Shown here one piece after another: positions 1-5,905 of a stretch of 13,829 bases of DNA. Each line of letters begins with the position of its first letter. Positions within the stretch are counted from its first letter, which is position 1. The DNA is taken from NCBI GenBank assembly GCA_012513545.1, contig JAAZCB010000645.1, forward strand, positions 1 to 13,829. Direction: 5' to 3'. The notes beneath the pieces were generated by a model, which was not told where the DNA came from, ran no database searches, and worked only from the letters and a program-made list of their open reading frames with translations. A program made the translations under genes and the position numbers. The DNA is from Clostridiaceae bacterium (GTDB lineage: Bacteria; Bacillota_A; Clostridia; Acetivibrionales; Acetivibrionaceae).

Positions 1-259
1 TAACCTCACTCTTTTAAAAAAATATTGAATTTAATGATAATTATGAATAGTTTGCGATTTGTTGTAAAAAATATAGAGATATTATTCAAATTCAGAAAGA
101 AATATGAATAAGTTGAAGAATAATATAAAAAAATAAAATCAGGCTGATGAAAGGATGTTGCTTGAGGGATTATTCGATATAAATCATTTTCGTGATTTAG
201 ACAGCCTAGGTTGGTAGAATTTACATAGGCAAGAAACAAATAAGTAACTAAATTTTAAT
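1..259. other. AT-rich non-coding left edge
   Basis: I see no convincing gene, RNA or mobile element here. A minus-strand frame of 77 codons exists (6-239), but its Phe/Tyr/Ile/Asn-rich product is what AT-rich DNA yields by chance and it lacks a ribosome binding site. Confidence 0.5.
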
Positions 260-289
260 TTGACCCGTGCATATGTTGGATAATATAAT
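260..289 (+). promoter_or_regulatory. Probable sigma-A promoter of the toxin-antitoxin operon
   Basis: TTGACC at 260-265 and a perfect TATAAT at 284-289 are separated by 18 bases, which fits the vegetative promoter consensus. The predicted transcription start is near 296, giving a leader of about 265 bases before the antitoxin start at 562. The promoter sits inside an imperfect dyad (262-315). No other plus-strand gene lies between it and the antitoxin. AT-rich DNA produces chance -10 boxes, but the paired -35 box raises confidence. Confidence 0.5.
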
Positions 290-315
290 TATATATATAA
301 ATATGTATCCGGGTC
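262..315. repeat. Imperfect inverted repeat overlapping the promoter
   Basis: GACCCG at 262-267 is the exact reverse complement of CGGGTC at 310-315. The arms extend inward (268-274 against 301-307, one wobble pair, with a two-base bulge at 308-309), giving about 13 pairs around a very AT-rich centre that includes the -10 box. It could be an operator with one arm on the -35 box and one just after the start site, or an RNA/DNA hairpin. The function is inferred only. Confidence 0.45.
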
Positions 316-561
316 TCAAGGGCTGGCAGTACAGAGAAACTATCTTAAATTAGTTTATTTAATTTTTTTTGCCGCATTTTATGCTATTTAATAGCGTATT
401 CTTAAATTACCTATACATGATGAAAATCCGAGAATGTTGATGTTTTAACGGGTTTGGAGGATTTTTATCTGAACAGGAATTTGAGAAACACTATACTGGC
501 AATACATCATTTGAATTTTTCTTTATTTATTAACCCAAATAAAAGAAGTGGGGGTTTTATT
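316..561 (+). promoter_or_regulatory. Long 5' leader of the toxin-antitoxin operon
   Basis: About 245 bases of leader follow the predicted start site. It contains a 10-bp direct repeat TCTTAAATTA at 343-352 and 400-409, and two TACAT sites (414-418 and 503-507), the sequence cut by Bacillus EndoA as UACAU. I see no known riboswitch fold. The end of the leader is open in the antitoxin frame from 454. Confidence 0.35.
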
Positions 562-840
562 TTGGCACAGTTAAAGAAAATATTAATAAGTCTTCCAGAC
601 AATTTGCTAAAAGAGGTTGATTCAATAGTTGCTATGGAAAATATAAACAGGAGTGAGTTTGTCAGGGAAGCAATGAAGCTTTATATCCGGGAAAAAAGAA
701 GAATTGAGATGAGGGATAGGATGAAGAAAGGCTACCAGCAAATGGCGGAGATAAATGTGAAGCTTGCAGAAATATGCTTTGAAGCAGATAACGATCAACA
801 GCAAAAATATGAGGAAGGCCTTAGGGAGTTGGAAAAATAG
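562..840 (+). CDS. mazE: EndoAI/MazE-type antitoxin, ribbon-helix-helix (CopG family)
   Basis: Antitoxin partner of the MazF RNase encoded directly downstream. I choose the TTG at 562 as start (92 aa): it follows a GAAGTGGGGG ribosome binding site at 545-554 and gives the usual N-terminus [12 protein letters not shown], at a length matching Bacillus EndoAI. A further in-frame TTG at 454 would add 36 residues that look unlike the family and lack a good binding site. The first ~50 residues form the beta strand (KKILISLP) and two helices ([19 protein letters not shown]) of a ribbon-helix-helix DNA-binding fold. The charged helical tail, to the C-terminal EEGLRELEK, should wrap and inhibit MazF. 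The stop codon TAG shares its last base with the toxin's GTG start, so the two are translationally coupled. Family members commonly repress their own operon; that is expected here, not shown. Confidence 0.9.
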   Translation: MAQLKKILISLPDNLLKEVDSIVAMENINRSEFVREAMKLYIREKRRIEMRDRMKKGYQQMAEINVKLAEICFEADNDQQQKYEEGLRELEK

Positions 841-1190
841 TGGTAATAAAACGCGGAGACATATTTTATGCCGATTTAAGTCCTGTAATAGGTTCCGAGC
901 AGGGTGGAGTAAGACCTGTATTAATTGTTCAGAATGACGTAGGCAATAAATATAGCCCTACAGTAATAGCTTCAGCAATAACTTCACAGATCAATAAGGC
1001 GAAGTTGCCTACACATATAGAACTTAGTGCAAAGGATTACGGTCTTCCTAAAGATTCCGTCATACTGTTGGAGCAGATTAGGACTATTGACAAGAAGAGA
1101 CTGAGGGAAAAAATCGGTCACCTTGATGATGAATTGATGGAAAGAGTAAACGAGGCTTTATCCGTTAGCTTTGGACTTGTAGATATGTAG
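840..1190 (+). CDS. mazF: MazF/EndoA (NdoA) mRNA interferase toxin
   Basis: Sequence-specific endoribonuclease of the type II MazEF module. The 116-residue length and whole sequence follow Bacillus subtilis EndoA closely: [20 protein letters not shown] at the N-terminus, the RPVLIVQND strand, [24 protein letters not shown] and HLDD. Arg25 and Thr48, the positions reported as catalytic in the Bacillus enzyme, are both present, so the toxin looks active. The start is a GTG overlapping the antitoxin stop by one base. The Bacillus enzyme cuts at UACAU; I find no TACAT inside this gene but two in the operon leader (414-418 and 503-507). In many Firmicutes this pair follows alr; no alr is visible in the 561 bases upstream. 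Confidence 0.95.
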   Translation: MVIKRGDIFYADLSPVIGSEQGGVRPVLIVQNDVGNKYSPTVIASAITSQINKAKLPTHIELSAKDYGLPKDSVILLEQIRTIDKKRLREKIGHLDDELMERVNEALSVSFGLVDM

Positions 1191-1264
1191 CCGGGATGAA
1201 TGTGCAGAAAGTGCAGAGGAGCGTAACGGCCAAGCCCGGAGAAAAGTGTGAGGGGGTACAAATG

Positions 1265-1963
1265 ATGAAAGTTTATAAGTGGGCACGCAAAACAGGGTTA
1301 ATCTTTATGGCAGTGGTTGTAGGTGTATTTACAGTACATATTGCGCAGGTGGTACAGGCTCAGGACGAGCCGGGAACGGAAGAGGATGATTTGATTATAG
1401 TTTCAAAAAGTTATGTTGACAAGAACCTTGATGCATTGGGCAATAAAATAGAAGAGTTCACCAGCAGCATTAATGAAACTATTACAAGCTTAACCGATAA
1501 GAAGAATACGACCGATGAGGATTTAGCAGCGCTCAAGGCATCAAATGAGACCTTGGTTTCTGAAGTTAAGAAGCTGACTCTCAAAGATGACGAGTATAAA
1601 CTTCTTATTGAGGAGATGACCAAAAAGAACGATGAGTATAAAAAAGTAATAGATGATACGGCAATTAGAATAAGCGAGGCGGAAAAGTATGGCAAGTTTA
1701 TTGCAGTCGAGCTTAAACAGAACCAGGTATTGAATTGCGGTGAAAGCACCGAGATTATTCTTAGAAGCGGAAAGGCAACGGCAATTGGAGGTGAAGGCGG
1801 AGGCCTGTCAGATATTACCTCAGGGACCGGAGCAGATATAAATACCGGAAAGGATGTACCCCTGAACCATTTATTGATGATATCAAGGGATGACGGAAGA
1901 GGCATAAAAGCTACAAGTAAAATTGCATGGGTTCTTGTAAAGGGGCCTTATTCTATAAAATAA
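1265..1963 (+). CDS. Secreted or membrane-anchored coiled-coil protein, function unknown
   Basis: I do not recognise a named family. The start is placed at ATG 1265 (232 aa) because GAGGGGGT at 1250-1257 lies 7 bases before it; ATG 1262 is nearly as good, and the frame is open back to an ATG at 1196 with poor initiation context. Residues 1-32 form a signal peptide: basic MKVYKWARK, a hydrophobic core, then a possible cleavage after VQA. Residues ~50-140 are strongly helical and charged, with similar segments DDEYKLLIEEM and NDEYKKVIDD, as in a coiled coil. The C-terminal ~85 residues are glycine-rich and strand-like (ILRSGKATAIGG, GGLSDITSG, LLMISRDDGRGI, AWVLVKGPY) and resemble, from memory, a small conserved domain in uncharacterised Firmicutes surface proteins. 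It lies 74 bases after mazF on the same strand and may be cotranscribed; no obvious terminator separates them. Confidence 0.75.
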   Translation: MKVYKWARKTGLIFMAVVVGVFTVHIAQVVQAQDEPGTEEDDLIIVSKSYVDKNLDALGNKIEEFTSSINETITSLTDKKNTTDEDLAALKASNETLVSEVKKLTLKDDEYKLLIEEMTKKNDEYKKVIDDTAIRISEAEKYGKFIAVELKQNQVLNCGESTEIILRSGKATAIGGEGGGLSDITSGTGADINTGKDVPLNHLLMISRDDGRGIKATSKIAWVLVKGPYSIK

Positions 1964-2012
1964 CTCTGTTAAGAATAGTAAAAAGGTTTTTAATAATAAA
2001 ACAAATTTACTA

Positions 2013-2041
2013 TTGAAATATGATTTGCTGTGTATTACAAT
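2013..2041 (+). promoter_or_regulatory. Sigma-A-like promoter of the T-box/serC transcript
   Basis: TTGAAA at 2013-2018 and TACAAT at 2036-2041 are separated by exactly 17 bases. Transcription would begin near 2048, about 30 bases before the first T-box element, which is the expected arrangement. Confidence 0.65.
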
Positions 2042-2073
2042 TATATAAAACTGCTAATTAAAATTAATATTTA

Positions 2074-2263
2074 AGTTGATGAAAGGGAAATAACAGATTT
2101 ATAAGAAGAGTCTGTTATATATTCCACCCTTGAGACGTTGGTGATGAATCAAACCGCTGCATCGGTTATAATGCAAAAAGTGGATTGGAATTTTTCCAAT
2201 TAATTTAGGTGGCACCGCGGGTATAACCTCTCGTCCTTTATTTTAAAGCTCGAGGGGTTTTTT
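2074..2263 (+). ncRNA. T-box riboswitch leader, predicted tRNA-Ser specific, with short Stem I
   Basis: The T-box core AGGTGGCACCGCGG is at 2207-2220. The UGGC bulge would pair with a tRNA ending GCCA, that is discriminator G, as in tRNA-Ser. Stem I starts with GATGA (2078-2082); AGGG (2084-2087) pairs with CCCT (2127-2130), and an upper hairpin pairs TAACAGA (2091-2097) with TCTGTTA (2111-2117). The probable specifier is UCC (Ser) at 2123-2125, followed by the customary A. A Stem IIA/B-like pseudoknot is visible: AACCG 2152-2156 with CGGTT 2163-2167, and TGCAT 2158-2162 with ATGCA 2171-2175. Stem III is ATTGGAA/TTCCAAT (2184-2200). The antiterminator pairs AGGT (2207) with ACCT (2226-2229). 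Stem I is only about 57 bases, so the distal tRNA-elbow module seems absent. The downstream serC fits serine sensing. Confidence 0.9.
2226..2263 (+). terminator. T-box regulated intrinsic terminator
   Basis: ACCTCTCG (2226-2233) pairs with CGAGGGGT (2251-2258), with an inner CTTT/AAAG stem (2236-2239 with 2245-2248), followed by six T (2258-2263). Its left arm is shared with the antiterminator, so the two structures are mutually exclusive: uncharged tRNA-Ser should favour read-through into serC. Confidence 0.85.
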
Positions 2264-2309
2264 GTATTTTTTTAATTGTAAAAAATAACAAGATTAGGAG
2301 TGAAGAAAA

Positions 2310-3427
2310 ATGAAACCGACTAAGAAACCTTTAAATCCATGTTTTTCATCAGGACCATGTGCAAAATTTCCGGGCTATAGTATTGATGTACTAAAAGATG
2401 CTCCGTTAGGAAGGTCACACAGAAGCAGCCTTGGAAAAAGCAAGCTGGCTGATCAATTGCAAAAACCAAGGAAATACTGAAGATACCTGAGAATTACAGA
2501 GTAGGTATAGTACCTGCTTCGGATACAGGTGCTTTTGAAATGCTAATGTGGAATGTACTGGGAGCAAGGGGCGTTGATATTATTAGTTTCGAGTCTTTTG
2601 GCGAAGGCTGGGGATACGACATAAAACAAGAATTGAAACTCCAGCAAACTCGTACTTTATCTGCAGAATACGGCTTTTTGCCCGATCTTTCACAGGTGAA
2701 TTTTGATAATGATGTTGTATTTACCTGGAACGGGACAACAAGCGGCGTCAAAGTGCCGAATGGTGATTGGATTCCTTCGGACAGAAAGGGGCTTACCCTT
2801 TGTGATGCCACATCAGCAGTATTTGCAATGGATATTCCCTGGGATAAAATTGATGCATTGACATTTTCATGGCAGAAGGTTCTCGGGGGTGAAGCTGCAC
2901 ACGGCATGCTGATACTTTCTCCGAGAGCGGTTGAAAGAATAGAAAGCTATACTCCGGCATGGCCCCTTCCTAAAATCTTCAGAATGAAGAAAAAAGGGAA
3001 GCTTGATGAATCGATTTTTGAGGGATCGACAATAAATACTCCATCTATGATATGTAATGAGGATTATCTTATGGCATTAAAATGGGCACAATCAATAGGT
3101 GGACTTGAGAAAATGATAGCAAAGAGCCAGGAAAACCTTGATGTATTTGAAGAATTCGTGGAAAAGAATAGCTGGATACACTTCCTGGCAAAGGATAAGG
3201 CATCACGTTCCAATACCAGTGTTTGTTTCAGTGTTGATTTACCTTCTGATAAATTAAAAATTATGGTGCAGGCATTGGCAGAGGAGAAGGTTGCTTATGA
3301 TATAGCATCCTACAAGGACGCACCTGCCGGTATTAGAATCTGGTGCGGGGCAACCGTTGAAAAAGCTGATCTGGTTATATTGTGTGAATGGCTTGAGTGG
3401 GCGTATGAAAAGGCACTAAACTCATGA
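2310..3427 (+). pseudogene. serC: Phosphoserine aminotransferase, interrupted by a one-base frameshift
   Basis: PLP enzyme converting 3-phosphohydroxypyruvate and glutamate to phosphoserine in serine synthesis. ATG 2310 follows AGGAGTGA at 2297-2304. The first frame reads [20 protein letters not shown] to GKSKLAD, then hits TGA at 2478-2480. The second frame continues as [14 protein letters not shown] to the stop at 3425-3427. Inserting one G after GAT 2451-2453 would give SKLADAIAKTKEI and a continuous protein of about 372 aa, resembling the Methanosarcina-type SerC family. The rest is intact: substrate-region motif [23 protein letters not shown], the PLP-contacting Asp (CDATS, about residue 166) and the Schiff-base Lys (SWQKVLGG, about residue 190). 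The second frame alone (ATG 2540, 295 aa) lacks the phosphate-binding N-terminus. It could be a true mutation or a sequencing error; the otherwise undamaged sequence and intact T-box favour an error or a very recent event. The usual partner serA is not present here. Confidence 0.85.
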
Positions 3428-3455
3428 ATTCAATAATGACGGACTGAATTGCAAG

Positions 3456-3496
3456 AAAGGACTGAATCCTTAAAAATCTGGAATTCAGTCCTTTTT
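3456..3496 (+). terminator. Intrinsic terminator of serC
   Basis: AAAGGACTGAAT (3456-3467) pairs with ATTCAGTCCTTT (3483-3494), extended by a CC/GG pair inside a one-base bulge, followed by TTTTT at 3492-3496. It lies about 30 bases after the serC stop. A second copy of GGACTGAAT at 3441-3449 could compete for the same right arm. Confidence 0.85.
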
Positions 3497-3497
3497 G

Positions 3498-3590
3498 TTT
3501 AACCTCTTTCGAACGAAGTGAAAGAGGGAAAAAGAGAGGGACTCGATGTCCCGAAGCTTTTTAATTTAACCTCTTTCGAACGAAGTGAAA
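3498..3590. repeat. 67-bp hairpin-bearing unit, one full copy plus a 26-bp partial copy
   Basis: Bases 3498-3523 recur exactly at 3565-3590, 67 bases apart. In the full copy CCTCTTTC (3503-3510) pairs with GAAAGAGG (3520-3527) around a 9-base loop, and a second hairpin GGGAC/GTCCC (3538-3552) precedes CTTTTTAA. The second copy keeps the left arm and loop but loses the right arm. It fills the gap between the convergent serC and esterase genes, and could be a dispersed intergenic element or a source of transcription end signals for the minus-strand gene. Confidence 0.7.
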
Positions 3591-3599
3591 TATTTTTGA

Positions 3600-5576
3600 T
3601 TATTTTGTGCTGTTATAAAAGCTAATATTAACGCCTCCGCCACTCATGCCCGGATCAGAGCTAAGATAAAGGTTTTTGTTAAGATAAGAATATTTACTGT
3701 TTTCATTGACCTCGAAAGTTGGTACCAGAGACCCGAATTGACCACCGTTACGGACTATAATTATTTCCCCATCATTGGTTTCCCAAAGATATCTGGCATC
3801 AATCGTCATAGGATTGGATACGTTCTGGTAGTCGGCACCGGCAGCAATTATTTTTGCATTCAGTGTTCCTGTTACAGTACCACCGGTTATTGGTATGATA
3901 TTACGGTTGCGGCCGTTTTTTGTTGAGCCGACTGATTGGCTTGCACCTAAACTGACCGACTCATTTATGAATTCACTGCCCCTTCTTTCGGAGGATGCAA
4001 TCCTGTAATCCCAGGACTGGTTCTGGACACCCTGGGGTTTGGTAACTGCAACTGAGTTTGATGAATCAGGATTACCAGACACAGCAGAAATGTCATATAC
4101 ACTTAGCTTCATAGTTTTAGCTGTCAGATCTATTGAACGTCTGGCTACATATTTCCCGGAATTAAGCCAGCTGTATGAACCGGAATTCGGAGCTTCTATA
4201 TCAGGCACTATTCTGATGTCACTTTCGTTTGCGGCTGTCCCGGCACTTCTTAGATAGATATAGTTTCCATCTCCTGTCCTAAACACAAATATCTGCTCAA
4301 TTTCCATTGCACCATTTGAAAGATTCAATTGAAAATCAAGACCGCCAGACATTACAGAAGCATTTAGTCTTGAACCTGATACTGTACCGCCGCTTATAAC
4401 GTGGACTTTTCTGTTCCCATATTGTGTTTTCCCAAGATCGTAGCTTTTTTCAATATTCATGTTTGCCTCAAAAACTAGCACTCCGTCTTCCGGCGTAGGG
4501 ATTCCTGAAGGCATGTTGCAGGTCCAACTGCTATGAGGGATAAGGAATTTTTTACTACCTGATGAAGGTGATGGTTCAGGTGAAAAAGATGGTAATGGGG
4601 ATACTGAAATAATCCCAAGCAAAACCCTTTTTAAAGTTGAATAGTCAGTTGAATTAACATGGCCGTCGGTATTTAAATCAGAATTCATCATATTTATAGA
4701 ATTCTCACTCACAATCCCCAATATATACCTTCTTAAGAGTGAGTAATCAGTTGAATTAACCAGTCCGTCCGAATTAACATCGCCTAATTTGGTAGTTGGC
4801 TGATGAGAAGGTGGATTTGTTGGTGTAGTTGTAGGCGTAGGTGAAGGCGATGCAGATGGAGTGCCTTCTGACATGGATTTCAATATGGAGATTGTTGTAT
4901 CATACCATATTTTGGCAGCCTTAACATATCCGGTTGTGTTGAGATGCAGACCATCTGAAGATAAATCTTGACTTCTAATGAAATTCATGCTGCTCATTTT
5001 GTTAAAGTAAACTTTTTTTCCTTCATTGACCTTTTTCTGGACTACTCCCGGAATTTCAGAGTTATATTTCGTAACACTGTCGGGAACAGGATAGTAGTCG
5101 GATACAAACACTACAATATTGGGTTTGATACTAAAAATCTGATCAATAAGGTTCGATAGTCCGTTAGGATTTGTCTGACCAGTCTGCAGAAGATCGTTTC
5201 CTCCGATCCATAGAAGTACTACATCAGGGTTATAAGTATTAAGCCAGCCATTGATATTAGTTGCTACCAGCGGAATGGTCCAACCTGAGTGGCCTTCATT
5301 GTCTTTATCCGGCAAGGAGTTAGGTCCCTTTTGATTTGAGCCGACAAAATCAAAACTGAGACCGGCATTTTTGTAAAGATTGTATAATTCGGTACGGTAT
5401 GATCCCATATCAGGATCCCCCATACCTTCGGTGCAGGAATCTCCAACAGGCATTATTTTTATTGTTGTTGCTGCAAAAGAAGGTACACGGGACTCAGTTA
5501 TTAAACAGGGAGATAATGAACCTATCAAAATTATGGAAATTATAACCTTTAGTGTTTTTCCTTTTAACTTAAGCAT
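3600..5576 (-). CDS. Cellulosomal CE3-type acetyl xylan esterase with internal dockerin and C-terminal DUF3237-like repeats
   Basis: Secreted 658-aa multidomain esterase, predicted to remove acetyl groups from xylan. The signal peptide spans about 1-36 (SFAATT at its end). The SGNH/CE3 domain (38-237) shows the nucleophile in PVGDSCTEGM (Ser47), Gly98 in EGHSGWT, Asn127 in WIGGND, and Asp208/His211 in SDGLHLN. A Pro/Thr/Ser linker (239-262) leads to a type I dockerin (264-323) with two calcium loops, DVNSDGLVNSTD and DLNTDGHVNSTD, both with the Ser-Thr recognition pair and following Arg/Lys residues. After a second Pro/Ser linker come two related modules (about 365-497 and 519-658) sharing GGTVxG, LNA, GGxD/AGAD and DGxxI motifs that I assign to DUF3237. 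Dockerins are usually terminal, so the central position is unusual. AAGGAGG at 5584-5590 sits 7 bases before the start. The CE3 and dockerin parts are paralogous to the next gene upstream. Confidence 0.9.
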   Translation of the reverse strand: MLKLKGKTLKVIISIILIGSLSPCLITESRVPSFAATTIKIMPVGDSCTEGMGDPDMGSYRTELYNLYKNAGLSFDFVGSNQKGPNSLPDKDNEGHSGWTIPLVATNINGWLNTYNPDVVLLWIGGNDLLQTGQTNPNGLSNLIDQIFSIKPNIVVFVSDYYPVPDSVTKYNSEIPGVVQKKVNEGKKVYFNKMSSMNFIRSQDLSSDGLHLNTTGYVKAAKIWYDTTISILKSMSEGTPSASPSPTPTTTPTNPPSHQPTTKLGDVNSDGLVNSTDYSLLRRYILGIVSENSINMMNSDLNTDGHVNSTDYSTLKRVLLGIISVSPLPSFSPEPSPSSGSKKFLIPHSSWTCNMPSGIPTPEDGVLVFEANMNIEKSYDLGKTQYGNRKVHVISGGTVSGSRLNASVMSGGLDFQLNLSNGAMEIEQIFVFRTGDGNYIYLRSAGTAANESDIRIVPDIEAPNSGSYSWLNSGKYVARRSIDLTAKTMKLSVYDISAVSGNPDSSNSVAVTKPQGVQNQSWDYRIASSERRGSEFINESVSLGASQSVGSTKNGRNRNIIPITGGTVTGTLNAKIIAAGADYQNVSNPMTIDARYLWETNDGEIIIVRNGGQFGSLVPTFEVNENSKYSYLNKNLYLSSDPGMSGGGVNISFYNSTK

Positions 5577-5628
5577 TTTAGTGCCTCCTTAAAAAATATA
5601 GTATTAATGGTATCTTTTCTATAAATAA

Positions 5629-5657
5629 ATTGTATTTCTCTTTTATAAAAAAAACAA
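5629..5657 (-). promoter_or_regulatory. Possible promoter of the larger esterase gene
   Basis: On the minus strand TTGTTT (5657-5652) and TACAAT (5634-5629) are 17 bases apart, placing a start near 5622 and a leader of about 45 bases. The -35 box overlaps the T tract of the terminator serving the upstream esterase gene. The -35 match is modest and the region is AT-rich. Confidence 0.4.
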
Positions 5658-5693
5658 GAGTACCGGAAGGAAAAGGGAGAACTTCCGGCACTC
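5647..5693 (-). terminator. Intrinsic terminator of the smaller esterase gene
   Basis: GAGT-A-CCGGAAG (5658-5669) pairs with CTTCCGG-C-ACTC (5682-5693), one mismatch, giving an 11-pair stem. Read on the minus strand it is followed by TTG and eight T (5654-5647). It lies 213 bases beyond the stop of the gene at 5906-6850 and should separate the two esterase transcripts. Confidence 0.75.
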
Positions 5694-5905
5694 AAAATAT
5701 ATTTCCCAATTATATATATTCTAAAAGTATGTAATACGTACAAATCTTCTTACTGGAGGAGAGTATGTAAAATATAAACAATACTAGGACTGCTAAAACT
5801 AGTCCGGGAAATATGGAACAATAATCTAATATGCTATAAATTTCCTATTCAATTAACTACTATATATTAAACAGTAGTGGTTATGTTTCGCTGTTTGTTT
5901 TATAA
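5694..5905. other. Non-coding trailer between the two esterase genes
   Basis: AT-rich stretch of about 210 bases without a credible coding frame. It includes a weak 6-pair inverted repeat ACTACT/AGTAGT (5856-5878), with no T tract, and GGACT/AGTCC around 5790-5810. I see no promoter or RNA gene in it; it is probably the 3' untranslated part of the smaller esterase mRNA. Confidence 0.4.

Noticed and set aside
6..239. 77-codon minus-strand frame at the left edge
   Set aside because: Composition is typical of translated AT-rich DNA, and no ribosome binding site or family motif is present.
454..561. N-terminal extension of the antitoxin from TTG 454
   Set aside because: No binding site, and the added 36 residues do not fit the family; TTG 562 gives the usual length and a good binding site.
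1411..1905. 164-codon minus-strand frame inside the coiled-coil gene
   Set aside because: It is antisense to a gene with a signal peptide and good ribosome binding site; the product is Ser/Leu-rich without motifs.
2494..2907. 137-codon minus-strand frame inside serC
   Set aside because: It is antisense to clearly conserved aminotransferase sequence.
3498..3590. Possible CRISPR array because of the exact repeat
   Set aside because: There are only one full and one partial copy with hairpins inside the unit, and no spacer series or cas genes.
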